28,201 bases of DNA from Lachnospiraceae bacterium UBA3820 (GCA_002369325.1 DFDU01000067.1:1-28201), one strand, 5' to 3'. Positions 1 to 9,570 are shown, counted from the first letter of the stretch. The notes: generated by a model from the letters alone, not told the origin. Translations and numbers: made by a program.

Positions 1-1214
1 GAAAGACTCTGCTCTATGCTCTGCTCATCTCCGATATCGGCAAATACATCATCAAATACTGCAAGTCTTGATCCTTCCAAAGCAGGAATGTGCAATCCCG
101 CCTGTCCCATAAGAGTAAACAATCCGAGAGTCTTAAGTGAAACCGTTTTACCGCCCGTATTCGGACCTGTTACTATGAGAAGGTTATAATCTTCACCAAG
201 TCTTATATCTACAGGAACCACGCTATGCTTTTCCAAAAGCGGATGTCTTCCCTGCTTTATATCTATTATTCCGTCTGAATTAAAAATAGGCTGACTTCCG
301 TTATAGGAACGCGCAAATTTTGCCTTTGCAAATATAAAATCAAGGTCCACCAAAAGCTCAAGATCAAACGCTATATCCTCCACGGCATCGGCAGCAAGAC
401 TGCTTAAATTCGCAAGAATCTCTTCTATTTCTATAAGCTCCTCGTTTGCCAGCTCCTTGATTTCATTATTAAGGTTGACAACCGCCATAGGCTCAATGAA
501 AAGTGTTGAACCTGACGAAGAACGGTCGTGTATCATACCCGGAAACTGTGAACGGTATTCCTGTTTTACAGGTATACAATAACGTCCGTTTCTCATGGTA
601 ATTATACTGTCCTGAAGCTTATCCTTAGAGGCATCGCTCTTAACGATCTTAAGCAATTGATCATGAAGCTTATCATTTGCCAGCTTTATTTTTTTTCGTA
701 TATTCTTAAGAGTCGAGGAGGCGTCATCAGCTATCTCGTCAACCGAAATTATACATCTTTTTATCTCCGAAGAAATATATTCCAAAGGAACAAGCTGATT
801 AAAACGTTCCGTAAGCGAATCATAGGAATCAAACACCATGCCGCTTTCCGACTCCGAATTTCTTGCCGTTACGGTATCGGCCAGATCCGAACCGTCGCCG
901 TAAGCCTTGACTTCCAAAGCGGTATTTATAACTGCCGCCACATCAAGAAGCTCCGACGTGGTAAGAGCACCCTTAACCTCAAGTCTTTTTATGGATGCAT
1001 GTATATCTCTCAACCCCGAAAATGATACATTTCCCTGCCTGTTGAGACGAAGGAGTGCATCTCTTGTCTCCTCCTGATGTGTATTAATTACATTTATATC
1101 ACGCTGCGGTTTTATTCTGTCGCAGCGTCTCTTCGCCATATCAGAAGCAGCATACCCTGTAAGCATCTCAAGTATTTTATTAAATTCAAGTACACGCATA
1201 CTTCTTTTATTCAT
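1..1214 (-). CDS. mutS2: MutS2 family endonuclease/ATPase (C-terminal half outside window)
   Basis: MutS2 is a MutS-family ATPase. In Firmicutes it is linked to recombination control and to rescue of collided ribosomes. The first 404 or so residues are present, out of about 790 usual for the family. The protein starts MNKRSMRVLEFNKILEMLTG and has the helical core/clamp region. A Walker A motif (GPNTGGKT) lies near residue 349, and a Walker B/signature stretch (FADIGDEQSIEQSLS) sits at the very edge of the window. The C-terminal Smr and KOW-type regions, if present, lie outside. The ATG at 1214-1212 is preceded by GGAG with good spacing. The gene is last in the hisS-aspS direction, 77 bases after aspS. 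I saw no promoter in that gap, so read-through from aspS is likely. Confidence 0.93.
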   Translation of the reverse strand, partial: MNKRSMRVLEFNKILEMLTGYAASDMAKRRCDRIKPQRDINVINTHQEETRDALLRLNRQGNVSFSGLRDIHASIKRLEVKGALTTSELLDVAAVINTALEVKAYGDGSDLADTVTARNSESESGMVFDSYDSLTERFNQLVPLEYISSEIKRCIISVDEIADDASSTLKNIRKKIKLANDKLHDQLLKIVKSDASKDKLQDSIITMRNGRYCIPVKQEYRSQFPGMIHDRSSSGSTLFIEPMAVVNLNNEIKELANEELIEIEEILANLSSLAADAVEDIAFDLELLVDLDFIFAKAKFARSYNGSQPIFNSDGIIDIKQGRHPLLEKHSVVPVDIRLGEDYNLLIVTGPNTGGKTVSLKTLGLFTLMGQAGLHIPALEGSRLAVFDDVFADIGDEQSIEQSL

Positions 1215-1236
1215 TTTAATCTCCTATTGCGTACCG

Positions 1237-1299
1237 TATTAATTAAGTCTCATCACAAACACGCTTTCGCTCAGATTTCGACGTAGCGGTACTAAGCTT
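1237..1299. repeat. half-copy of a palindromic extragenic element at the aspS 3' end
   Basis: On the minus strand this stretch reads GCTTAGTACCGCTACG, then AGCGAAAGCGTG, then TAATTAATA. It aligns with one arm (17659-17717) of the 184-bp near-palindrome at 17648-17831, which has GCTTAGTACAGCTGCG, AGCGAAAGCGTG and TAATAATA in the same order and at nearly the same spacing. Only one arm is present here. The aspS TAG stop (1294-1292) lies inside the repeat, so the element supplies the stop and probably the last codon or codons of aspS. It fills most of the aspS-mutS2 gap. Confidence 0.55.
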
Positions 1300-3094
1300 C
1301 ACTTTCGCTGTCTGATTTAATAATACTGATTCCAAGCTCTTCAAGCTGTTTTTCATCAACAATGTTTGGTGCCTCGCTCATAAGACATGAAGCGTCCTTA
1401 ATCTTAGGGAATGCGATCACGTCACGGATCGAGTCTTCCTTTGCCATAAGCATGGTAAGACGATCAAGTCCGTATGCAAGTCCTGCGTGTGGCGGTACTC
1501 CATACTTGAAAGCATTCAATAAGAACCCGAACTGCTCATATGCCTTTTCCATAGTAAAGCCGAGAGCTTCAAACATCTTTTCCTGTATATCGTTCTGATG
1601 GATACGTACACTACCTCCACCAATTTCATTTCCGTTTAACACTATATCATACGCCTTTGCACGCACTCTGCCCGGATCACTGTCAATATATTGCAAATCT
1701 TCCTCCATAGGCATTGTGAATGGATGGTGCATAGCCTGAAATCTTCCGAGTTCATCGCTCCACTCGAGAAGAGGGAACTCTGTTATCCATACAAATCTAT
1801 ATTCATTCTTATCAAGAAGACCAAGCTGGTTTGCAAGCTCAACTCTTAATGCGCCGAGCACATCATATACAAGCTTATTCTTGTCAGCGGCAAATAAAAG
1901 CAGGTCGCCCTTCTCACCTTCCATGGCAGAAACGATATTGCTCATTTCTTCATCTGTCATAAATTTTGCAAATGAAGATTTATAGCTTCCGTCCTCTTGG
2001 ATGGCAATGTATGCAAGACCCTTTGCACCGTATCCCTTTGCAAAGTCAACAAGTGCATCTATCTTCTTACGAGGCATATTGCCCTGTCCCTTGGCATTAA
2101 TACCTCTGACACTTCCGCCGTTTTCGATTGCACCCTTAAATACAACAAACTCACAATCCTTAACAACATCGGTTATATCCTTAAGCTCCATGCCAAATCT
2201 TAAGTCAGGCTTATCCGAACCGAATCTTTCCATTGCCTCTTTGTAGGTCATTCTCTGGATAGGAAGTGAAACCTCAACTCCTATAGTCTCCTTAAAAAGC
2301 TTAGCAAGAAGACGCTCATTAACATCTATAACATCATCCACATCCACAAAAGAAAGCTCCATATCTATCTGAGTAAACTCAGGCTGTCTGTCGGCACGAA
2401 GATCCTCATCACGATAACATCTTGCTATCTGGAAATATCTGTCATATCCCGAGCACATTAGAAGCTGCTTATATATCTGTGGTGACTGAGGAAGTGCATA
2501 GAAGTTGCCCGGATGCACACGGCTAGGTACAAGATAATCTCTTGCTCCCTCAGGTGTTGACTTACAGAGTGTAGGTGTTTCAATCTCTATAAAGCCCTCC
2601 TCTGCAAGAAATGCTCTTGTAAGTGTGGCAACCTTACTTCTTAACATGATATTTTTCTGAAGATCAGGTCTTCTCAGGTCAAGATATCTGTACTTTAATC
2701 TTAACTCTTCCTTTGTCTTGCTGTTCTCCTCTATAGGGAACGGAGGTGTTTCAGCCTCCGAAAGAATCCTTATATCGGAAGCGATAATCTCTATATCGCC
2801 GGTTTTGATATTTTCATTTACGGCGCCGGCTCTCTTTGCAACCTTTCCTGTTATTGCAACAACAAATTCGCTTCTTAACTTTTCAGCCTTTGCATATCCT
2901 TCTGCGCCAACATTTGCTTCTTCAAATATTATCTGAAGTATTCCGGTACGGTCACGCAAATCGACAAAGATAATACCACCCTTGTTTCTGCTCTTTTGCA
3001 CCCATCCCATAACGGTTACTTCATTACCGATAAGTGCATTACTAACTTCAGTACATCTGTGACTTCTCTTAAGTCCCTTCATTGATTCAGCCAT
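1292..3094 (-). CDS. aspS: aspartate--tRNA ligase
   Basis: Class II aminoacyl-tRNA synthetase that charges tRNA-Asp in the cytoplasm; 600 residues, the usual length for the bacterial type. It has an N-terminal OB-fold anticodon-binding domain (residues 15-110, VMGWVQKSRNKGGIIFVDLR). Motif 2 is seen around YFQIARCYRDEDLRADRQPE. A bacterial GAD insertion domain lies at roughly 290-420, and motif 3 near the C-terminus (GLAYGLDRLTML). The start ATG has AAGGAG 11 bases upstream. It follows hisS by 78 bases, the standard hisS-aspS pair of Firmicutes. The extreme C-terminus (SDSESEA) is acidic, and its stop codon lies in a repeat element shared with an intergenic palindrome elsewhere in the window. 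Whether it is discriminating or also charges tRNA-Asn cannot be told from the sequence alone. Confidence 0.97.
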   Translation of the reverse strand: MAESMKGLKRSHRCTEVSNALIGNEVTVMGWVQKSRNKGGIIFVDLRDRTGILQIIFEEANVGAEGYAKAEKLRSEFVVAITGKVAKRAGAVNENIKTGDIEIIASDIRILSEAETPPFPIEENSKTKEELRLKYRYLDLRRPDLQKNIMLRSKVATLTRAFLAEEGFIEIETPTLCKSTPEGARDYLVPSRVHPGNFYALPQSPQIYKQLLMCSGYDRYFQIARCYRDEDLRADRQPEFTQIDMELSFVDVDDVIDVNERLLAKLFKETIGVEVSLPIQRMTYKEAMERFGSDKPDLRFGMELKDITDVVKDCEFVVFKGAIENGGSVRGINAKGQGNMPRKKIDALVDFAKGYGAKGLAYIAIQEDGSYKSSFAKFMTDEEMSNIVSAMEGEKGDLLLFAADKNKLVYDVLGALRVELANQLGLLDKNEYRFVWITEFPLLEWSDELGRFQAMHHPFTMPMEEDLQYIDSDPGRVRAKAYDIVLNGNEIGGGSVRIHQNDIQEKMFEALGFTMEKAYEQFGFLLNAFKYGVPPHAGLAYGLDRLTMLMAKEDSIRDVIAFPKIKDASCLMSEAPNIVDEKQLEELGISIIKSDSESEA

Positions 3095-3172
3095 TTCTTA
3101 TATATCTCCTTAAATCTTAAATATAATTATTCATTATTAATGAGGCTTATACGCCTGTGCATATTGTTTTGC

Positions 3173-4468
3173 TTATATATCTCTATCCTTGAAAAATTCC
3201 ACGAATTCGTTATAACCTTCAAGCGCCATCTGATCCTTCTGGAATTTCTTGTTTTTCTTCATGATTACCACATTTACAAATGTGCCGTTTTCTCTCTCTG
3301 CCTTCGCCTTATCAAGTATCTTAAGAAGCTTGTCGGCCGGCATGCCTTTTTCTATAAGATAAGCTTTTTTATTGCTTTCTCCCGGTATCTTGAAATCATT
3401 TTCAAGGAGAAGCATAATTATACGCTCAAAGCCGATTGAAAAACCGCAAGCAGGTGTAGCTGTTCCGATAAATTTACCTATCATCTCATCATAACGTCCT
3501 CCGCCGCCGACAGAACCGCCATACTCATCCATCGAGATTTCAAATATAGGTCCGGTGTAATATGACATTCCGCGAACAAGAGTTGGATCAAATTGCATTT
3601 TAAACTCGGCAGACTTTGCATTTTCAACGCTTGTTATGATGGTCTCGAGATTTTCCGAAACCTCTGCATCAAGGAAATCTCCGAGCTCGTTTTTGATAAA
3701 TCTCACTCCCTCGATATCGCCCGATGCCTTATCGAAAAGATTAAGGTATTTGTCTACCGAAGCTTCACTGTAACCGCAGGAAACAAGCTCCTCTTTAACT
3801 CCCCCGAGTCCGATTTTATCCATCTTATCAAGTATTATGAATACCGTATCGTAATCCTGCTCCGGAAATCCCGAATATGCAGCCATAGCCTTAAGTATTC
3901 TTCTGTCATTTATTCTTATTGTAAAATTCTTAAAATCAAGCTTTCCCAAAAGAGTCGTTGTCGCAAGTATAAGTTCAATTTCCGCAATAATCGACGGCTC
4001 ACCGAGTATATCTATATCACATTGCATAAACTGACGATATCTTCCTCTCTGAGGTCTGTCGGCACGCCATACATTTCCCATTTGAAGAGCCTTAAAAGGA
4101 CTCGGTAAATCATTGGCATTATTGGAATAATATCTTGATAAAGGAAGTGTCAGATCATATCTGAGTCCCTCCTCCATAAGAACACCTGTATCTATCACGC
4201 CTTCTTCATCCGCACCTGTTTCAACAAGCTTTTTAGCGGCAGAAGCAAGTTTATCGCCTCTTTTTAAAATCTTAAATATGAGTTTTTCATTTTCTCCGCC
4301 CTGATTACTGCTTAAATTTTCGATATGCTCTACACAAGGAGTTTCAACTGATGTAAAACCAAAGGTCTTATAGGTTTCCTTAATAAGTCCTATACAATAA
4401 TCCCTTATCGCCATCTCCTTCGGAAGTATATCCTTCATACCTGTAACAGGCTTCTTTTTCATAGCCAT
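3173..4468 (-). CDS. hisS: histidine--tRNA ligase
   Basis: Class II synthetase for tRNA-His; 431 residues, normal for the family. The N-terminus reads KPVTGMKDILPKEM. Motif 2 (GRYRQFMQCDIDILG), the HisRS signature RGMSYYTGPIFEI, a glycine-rich motif GGGRYDEMIG and motif 3 (ACGFSIGFERI) are all visible. The C-terminal anticodon-binding part (AYLIEKGMPADKLLKIL onward) follows. AGGAGG lies nine bases before the chosen ATG. Only 78 bases separate it from hemZ upstream. That gap shows no T-box leader (no AGGGTGG-type antiterminator), although many Firmicutes hisS-aspS operons carry one. Expression therefore probably depends on read-through from upstream or on a weak local promoter. Confidence 0.97.
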   Translation of the reverse strand: MAMKKKPVTGMKDILPKEMAIRDYCIGLIKETYKTFGFTSVETPCVEHIENLSSNQGGENEKLIFKILKRGDKLASAAKKLVETGADEEGVIDTGVLMEEGLRYDLTLPLSRYYSNNANDLPSPFKALQMGNVWRADRPQRGRYRQFMQCDIDILGEPSIIAEIELILATTTLLGKLDFKNFTIRINDRRILKAMAAYSGFPEQDYDTVFIILDKMDKIGLGGVKEELVSCGYSEASVDKYLNLFDKASGDIEGVRFIKNELGDFLDAEVSENLETIITSVENAKSAEFKMQFDPTLVRGMSYYTGPIFEISMDEYGGSVGGGGRYDEMIGKFIGTATPACGFSIGFERIIMLLLENDFKIPGESNKKAYLIEKGMPADKLLKILDKAKAERENGTFVNVVIMKKNKKFQKDQMALEGYNEFVEFFKDRDI

Positions 4469-4546
4469 TTATCTTTTCCTCCTGAAATAAATTCCGTCAA
4501 TTATTTAAAATATATAATCAATTCTTATACGACACACGTTTTTCTT

Positions 4547-6004
4547 CTAACGCTTTCGCATTATCATCTCGTCGAATCTGTCTATATAATCATCAAGAGA
4601 TTTGCAATTTTCCGATCTGTCAATTCTTATGACATTATCTTCTTCGTCTCTTATAACATATTTTGACGATGCTCCTGCGCCTGCCGCAATTATATCCGTA
4701 AGCTCCTCCATGATAAGCACATTATATAAGCATTCCTTACCGGGAATTGCATAGCCTACATTTTCCAGATTACCGCCTATGTTTTTTTGGCGATATAAAT
4801 AATAAGGCTTCATGGAAAGCTCCTTCGCCGTATCATTAACCATATATAACATTTCATCCACATCATGATTAATATCCGCCTTATAATCATCCAGGCTCTC
4901 GTTAAGCTTCGCCGCTCTTTTTATCGCCAGCGAATGAACAGTAAGGCTTTCCGGCTTCATATCCCTTATCTTATTAAGAGTGTGTTCCATCATGGCTTTA
5001 TCTTCACCCGGGAGTCCCGCTATAATGTCCATATTGATATTATCAAAGCCGCACTCCCTTGCCGTCTTGAAGGCTTCCTCAAGCTGCCTTACGGTATGTG
5101 CGCGACCGATTTTCTTTAACGTCTCGTCGTTCATGGTCTGCGGATTTATACTGATTCTTGTCACACTGTGTTTTTTCATGACAAGCAGTTTTTCTTTTGT
5201 AATACTGTCCGGCCTTCCGGCTTCTATGGTATATTCAACCGGGTTGTTTTTGTTCAAATCAAACAAATCATCGATATGAAAAAGCAACATATCCAACTGT
5301 TCGTGGCTTATCGATGTCGGAGTTCCTCCACCCATATAAACAGCTGCAAGTTTTTTGTCCTTATACTTTTCGGCTATAAATGACAATTCCTCGCACAGCC
5401 TGTCCAGATACCTGTCCACCTTGTCTTTTTGGCTTTCAATCGCATATGCCGCAAAAGAGCAATAAAGACATCTGCTCGGACAAAAAGGAATCCCTATATA
5501 TAAACAATAGGAATTATTAAAATCAATCGTCTTAATCAGTTCAAGTTCATTTTTTGCCACATCATAGGAAAGCGAAGCTTTCTTTTCGGAGGTGTCATAT
5601 GTTTTTATATAATAATCTGTTATCTCTGATTTTTCTTTTCCTTCCTTAACTGCCTTCATGGCGATCTTGGTAGGTCTTACTCCGGTCAAATCTCCCCAGG
5701 GAAGTTTCCTGCCGGTATATCCCGACAAAAGTCTGTATAATGCAAGTTTAAACTCATTTCTGAATGCTTTTCTGTCGCGGTAGCCTCCGTATACGATTTT
5801 ATCATATGCAATCGATCCGTCCGGTTTTATCAAAGTAAGGCTTGTTCTTTCATCACCGAAATGTGCCTCAAGTTTAAAGCGAGCCGCTCCATCAGCCTCC
5901 TGTTTTTTTTCACCGGAAACAATCTTTTCTCCGGGAAAAAAAGCCATAATCATGGCACGTAAATCATTATTATAATCCTGCACATTTTGCTCAAGCAAAA
6001 TCAT
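4547..6004 (-). CDS. hemZ: coproporphyrinogen dehydrogenase-like radical SAM protein HemZ
   Basis: HemZ/HemN-family radical SAM enzyme, 485 residues. The [4Fe-4S]-SAM motif is CxxxCxxC with cysteines 175, 179 and 182 in GIPFCPSRCLYCSF. It is followed by GGGTPTSI, TIEAGRPDSIT and the SINPQTMNDETLKKIGRAH stretch characteristic of the HemN/HemZ group. An N-terminal extension of about 165 residues (including LPWGDLTGVRPTK) marks the HemZ subtype rather than HemW. The family name implies oxygen-independent oxidation of coproporphyrinogen III, but HemZ is common in anaerobes with no evident haem pathway, so the true substrate is uncertain. AAGGAG lies eight bases before the ATG. It starts 14 bases after the MBL hydrolase stop, so the two are almost certainly co-transcribed. 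Confidence 0.9.
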   Translation of the reverse strand: MILLEQNVQDYNNDLRAMIMAFFPGEKIVSGEKKQEADGAARFKLEAHFGDERTSLTLIKPDGSIAYDKIVYGGYRDRKAFRNEFKLALYRLLSGYTGRKLPWGDLTGVRPTKIAMKAVKEGKEKSEITDYYIKTYDTSEKKASLSYDVAKNELELIKTIDFNNSYCLYIGIPFCPSRCLYCSFAAYAIESQKDKVDRYLDRLCEELSFIAEKYKDKKLAAVYMGGGTPTSISHEQLDMLLFHIDDLFDLNKNNPVEYTIEAGRPDSITKEKLLVMKKHSVTRISINPQTMNDETLKKIGRAHTVRQLEEAFKTARECGFDNINMDIIAGLPGEDKAMMEHTLNKIRDMKPESLTVHSLAIKRAAKLNESLDDYKADINHDVDEMLYMVNDTAKELSMKPYYLYRQKNIGGNLENVGYAIPGKECLYNVLIMEELTDIIAAGAGASSKYVIRDEEDNVIRIDRSENCKSLDDYIDRFDEMIMRKR

Positions 6005-6018
6005 AGTCAGTCTCCTTT

Positions 6019-6660
6019 TTACAGGTCAGCAAAAAAAGGGTTCATCATCTTTTCCCTTCCTACATTTGTCTTGCCGCCGTGTCCCGAATAAACAATCACA
6101 TCCTCCGGCAATGTCAAAAGCTTTTTGCTGATGTTTTCCAATAAGTCTTCCCAGCTTCCGGTAGGGAAATCGGAACGTCCTACGCTCATTTCAAAAAGCG
6201 TATCTCCTGAGAAAAGAATCTTGTTTTCTTCAAAGTAATAGCACACGCCGCCCTTTGTATGCCCCGGCACATGAATACATTTTATTTCCGTATCCAAAAG
6301 CTTAAGTATCTCTCCGTCGTCCACATATTCATCCGCATCCGTTGATATTTCCGGAGGGAAATCTATAGACATATTTACAGCTGAATTATGAAGTACATCA
6401 GCCTCCTCTTTTCCTGCATACACCTTAGCATCGGGATACTCGGCCCTTACTCCCGCAAGTGCTCCTATATGATCAAAATGTCCATGCGTAAGCAAGATAG
6501 CCACAACCTTATACTGTTGTTCTTTACATCTTTTTATTATAAATTCCGGTTTCGCTGCCGGATCGATTATAACGGTTTCTCTGGTATCGGTATTAACCGC
6601 CATATAACAATTTGTCGCCATCGCTCCAAGCACATTGGTAACGGTAATAATATTTGCCAT
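6019..6660 (-). CDS. MBL-fold metallo-hydrolase (glyoxalase II-like)
   Basis: Metallo-beta-lactamase fold hydrolase of the short GloB-like group found in Firmicutes, 213 residues. The metal site is complete: HxHxDH at H59, H61, D63, H64 (THGHFDH), then HVPGHTKGG, the bridging aspartate in SGDTLF and the late histidine in SGHGGKT. No signal peptide or membrane segment is seen, so it should be cytosolic. Proposed activity is thioester hydrolysis such as S-lactoylglutathione-type substrates, but the physiological substrate of these proteins is not settled. It lies between rel and hemZ in the conserved recJ-apt-rel-hemZ run. Confidence 0.88.
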   Translation of the reverse strand: MANIITVTNVLGAMATNCYMAVNTDTRETVIIDPAAKPEFIIKRCKEQQYKVVAILLTHGHFDHIGALAGVRAEYPDAKVYAGKEEADVLHNSAVNMSIDFPPEISTDADEYVDDGEILKLLDTEIKCIHVPGHTKGGVCYYFEENKILFSGDTLFEMSVGRSDFPTGSWEDLLENISKKLLTLPEDVIVYSGHGGKTNVGREKMMNPFFADL

Positions 6661-6728
6661 ATATTTTCCTTTCTTTTATCTTATCTGCCTTTTATCAACA
6701 TCATTATGATAATCTCGGCTTTAATTCA

Positions 6729-8993
6729 TCAGCCGGTAGTTCTTTCGATATCGATAACGCCCTCTATACTTCTTATCTTGGCAATTATCTTCATAAGCTG
6801 ATCTTTCGAATGTATATCAAACTTGACCGAAATCGTCGCTTTTCCATGTTTGTTAAGTCTTACATTTAATCCCGTAAGGTTTATATTTTCCTCATTAAAT
6901 ATCTTGGTAAGTGCAAATATAAGTCCCTGCTTTTCGACTGCATAGATATTAATCTCGGCAGTATAAAAATTTGAACTTCCGGCCTGGTCATCCGCCCACT
7001 CGGCCTCTATAAGTCTGTCCCGATCAAGCTCGCTCATGGAAAGGACATTTATACAATCGGTACGATGTATGGATATACCTCGTCCTCTTGTGATAAATCC
7101 TACTATCTCATCACCCGGAACAGGCGCACAGCATTTGGAAAATCTTACCGCAACATCATCAATACCTTTAACAACAATTCCTTCCTTGCTGTTTTTTGCG
7201 GTACGTCCCGGCGTATTAATCTTCTCTACTATATCATCCTCGGTAACCTTACGCGCAAGCTCATTTTTGTATTCTTCCTGAAGTCTGTTTACAACCTGAC
7301 CTTCTTTAATTCCACCATGTCCGACACTTGCAAGGAGTGCCTCCCAATTGGCAAAATTATATTTCTTCAAGACCTTATCCATAAATTCGGTCTTCATTAT
7401 ATCGGAAGCTGTAATACCCTTTGCCTTGCAATATGAAGCTATTGCATCTCTGCCCTTCTGGATATTATCATCCTTGTTTTCAAGTCTGAACCATTGATTG
7501 ATTTTGGTCTTTGCCTGCGTACTCTTAACTACATTGAGCCAGTCAAGACTCGGTCCCTTTGAATTTTGCGAGGTTATTATCTCGACACGGTCACCGTTAT
7601 GAAGCTCCGTTTCTATAGGTACCTGCTTACCGTTTACTCTCGCTCCGACCATCTTGTTTCCGACAGCGGTATGAATAATATAAGCAAAATCAATCGGAGT
7701 TGAGCCCTTAGGCAGGTTCTTTACATCTCCTGCCGGTGTAAAGCAATAAACCTGATCCGAAAAAATATTCAAATCTGTCTTTATTGCACTGACAAATTCT
7801 TTATTATCGGTAGTATCGGTCTGCCATTCGAGAATTTGTCTTAACCATGTGAGCTTCTCTTCTTCCGTCTTCTTTCCGCCCACACCCTCTTTGTATTTCC
7901 AGTGTGCTGCGATACCGTATTCAGCAGTTTTATGCATTTCAAATGTTCTTATCTGTATCTCGAAAGGTTTTCCTTCCGGACCGATAAGTGTGGTATGAAG
8001 CGACTGGTACATATTGGACTTAGGCATGGCTATATAATCCTTGAAACGTCCCGGTATAGGTTTATATTTTTCATGAATTATACCAAGTGCGGCATAGCAG
8101 TCCCTAACCGTCTCCACTTTAATTCTGACCGCATGTATATCATATATCTGATCAAGGGTTTTACCCTGTGTAACCATTTTTTTATAAATGCTGAAAAGGT
8201 GCTTGACTCTTCCGTCAACCTCGGCCTCTATTCCGGCCTCCTTCATAAATCCGCTTACTTCCTCCACCATATTGTTGATGAATTCCTCGCCTGCGGAAAC
8301 ATAATTTTCTATATCCTCTTTAAGGCTTGAATAGACATCCGGATACAGATATTGCATGGACAAATCATCAAGCTCAATCTTAATCTTGGAAATACCGAGC
8401 CTGTGTGCAATTGGTGCATATATATCCATGGTTTCTCTTGACTTTTCTATCTGCTTGGCAGGAGTCTGATATTGTAAGGTTCTTAAGTTGTGAAGCCTGT
8501 CGGCAAGCTTTATAAGGATAACTCTTATATCCTTTGCCATGGCAAGAAACATTTTTCTTAAATTTTCTGCCTGAAGTTCGATTTTATCCTGTGATAAATC
8601 CAATCGAGTAAGTTTTGTAACACCGTCTACCAATAAAGCAATCTCAGGCGAAAACTCCTTTGAAATCTCCTCGGTGGTCATAACGGTATCTTCAACCACA
8701 TCATGCAAAAGTCCTGCCGCAATGGTTTCTTTATCAAGCTCAAGCTCCGCAAGAATTATGGCAACACAAATAGGGTGAATAATATACGGTTCACCCGACT
8801 TACGTTTCTGATCCTTATGTGCCTCACATGCAACCTTATACGCCTTCTCGATAATAGATAAATCATCGGACGGGTGATACTTAAGAACAGTCTTCTTAAG
8901 TTGTTCATAAAGCTCCTCCGGCGGAGTAAAGTCACTTGGCTTACTCAGATCATTTTTCAAAATATTATGTGATAATTTAGCTGTATCTGCCAT
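6729..8993 (-). CDS. rel: bifunctional (p)ppGpp synthetase/hydrolase (Rel)
   Basis: Long RelA/SpoT homologue, 754 residues, that makes and degrades the stringent-response alarmone (p)ppGpp. The N-terminal HD hydrolase site is intact (H73, then H97-D98 in LLHDVVEDT, and KLADRLHN). The synthetase domain follows, with IYDIHAVRI and an RFKD motif at 316-319. RxKD, rather than ExDD, is the signature of bifunctional Rel enzymes. The regulatory half has a TGS domain near 410-470 (CFTPAGDVKNLPKGSTPIDF), a conserved-cysteine region (RFSKCCAPVPGDEIVGF) and a C-terminal ACT domain. GGGAG lies ten bases before the ATG. It is 23 bases after apt, matching the apt-rel pairing typical of Firmicutes, where purine salvage and ppGpp control are linked. 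Confidence 0.96.
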   Translation of the reverse strand: MADTAKLSHNILKNDLSKPSDFTPPEELYEQLKKTVLKYHPSDDLSIIEKAYKVACEAHKDQKRKSGEPYIIHPICVAIILAELELDKETIAAGLLHDVVEDTVMTTEEISKEFSPEIALLVDGVTKLTRLDLSQDKIELQAENLRKMFLAMAKDIRVILIKLADRLHNLRTLQYQTPAKQIEKSRETMDIYAPIAHRLGISKIKIELDDLSMQYLYPDVYSSLKEDIENYVSAGEEFINNMVEEVSGFMKEAGIEAEVDGRVKHLFSIYKKMVTQGKTLDQIYDIHAVRIKVETVRDCYAALGIIHEKYKPIPGRFKDYIAMPKSNMYQSLHTTLIGPEGKPFEIQIRTFEMHKTAEYGIAAHWKYKEGVGGKKTEEEKLTWLRQILEWQTDTTDNKEFVSAIKTDLNIFSDQVYCFTPAGDVKNLPKGSTPIDFAYIIHTAVGNKMVGARVNGKQVPIETELHNGDRVEIITSQNSKGPSLDWLNVVKSTQAKTKINQWFRLENKDDNIQKGRDAIASYCKAKGITASDIMKTEFMDKVLKKYNFANWEALLASVGHGGIKEGQVVNRLQEEYKNELARKVTEDDIVEKINTPGRTAKNSKEGIVVKGIDDVAVRFSKCCAPVPGDEIVGFITRGRGISIHRTDCINVLSMSELDRDRLIEAEWADDQAGSSNFYTAEINIYAVEKQGLIFALTKIFNEENINLTGLNVRLNKHGKATISVKFDIHSKDQLMKIIAKIRSIEGVIDIERTTG

Positions 8994-9016
8994 AATACCA
9001 CGCTCCCTGCCTGTTA

Positions 9017-9544
9017 TTATTCTCCCTCAAACTGAACAACCGATTCAACTACATATCCATCAAGCTTTTCTCTTCCCTTAAGATCGGTAAGCTCGATAAG
9101 GAAAATCATTTTAACAACTTCACCGCCAAGCTCCTCGATAAGCTTTGCGGCAGCTTCAATAGTTCCTCCGGTAGCAATAAGATCATCCACAAGTACAACC
9201 TTATCTCCCGGTTTAATAGCATCCTTATGAATTTCTATAGTAGCTGTTCCGTATTCAAGATCATAACTTCTTTCTACCGTAGCTCTCGGAAGTTTACCTT
9301 TCTTTCTTACAGGAACAAAACTCTTTTTATTTATATAAGCAAGCGGTGCACCAAATATAAATCCTCTTGATTCCGTACCGGCAATCACATTATAATCCAC
9401 ACCGTCAAGAAATTTGTTCATCTCGTCAATTGCAAGTGCATAACCGTCCTTATCCTCAAGCACGCTTGTAATATCCCTGAATATTATTCCCTTGCTCGGA
9501 AAATCAGGTATATTGGTAATATAATCTTTTAACTCTTTCATCAT
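9017..9544 (-). CDS. apt: adenine phosphoribosyltransferase
   Basis: Purine salvage enzyme converting adenine and PRPP to AMP; 175 residues, typical length. It begins KDYITNIPDFPSKGIIFRDIT, has AGTESRGFIFGAPLAY in the hood/active-site region, and the PRPP-binding loop VVLVDDLIATGGT at residues 117-129. Two adjacent ATG codons are possible starts. AGGAG is five bases from the first and eight from the second, so a one-residue shorter protein is equally plausible. A candidate promoter lies in the 90-base gap after recJ, so apt-rel may be expressed partly independently. Confidence 0.96.
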   Translation of the reverse strand: MMKELKDYITNIPDFPSKGIIFRDITSVLEDKDGYALAIDEMNKFLDGVDYNVIAGTESRGFIFGAPLAYINKKSFVPVRKKGKLPRATVERSYDLEYGTATIEIHKDAIKPGDKVVLVDDLIATGGTIEAAAKLIEELGGEVVKMIFLIELTDLKGREKLDGYVVESVVQFEGE

Positions 9545-9570
9545 TTTTTCTCCTGTTCTTTATTATTCAT

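Noticed and set aside
4547..4580. Third copy of the palindromic element at the hemZ stop (CGAAAGCGTTAG)
   Set aside because: Only about ten bases match and the rest of the arm is absent; chance codon usage is enough.
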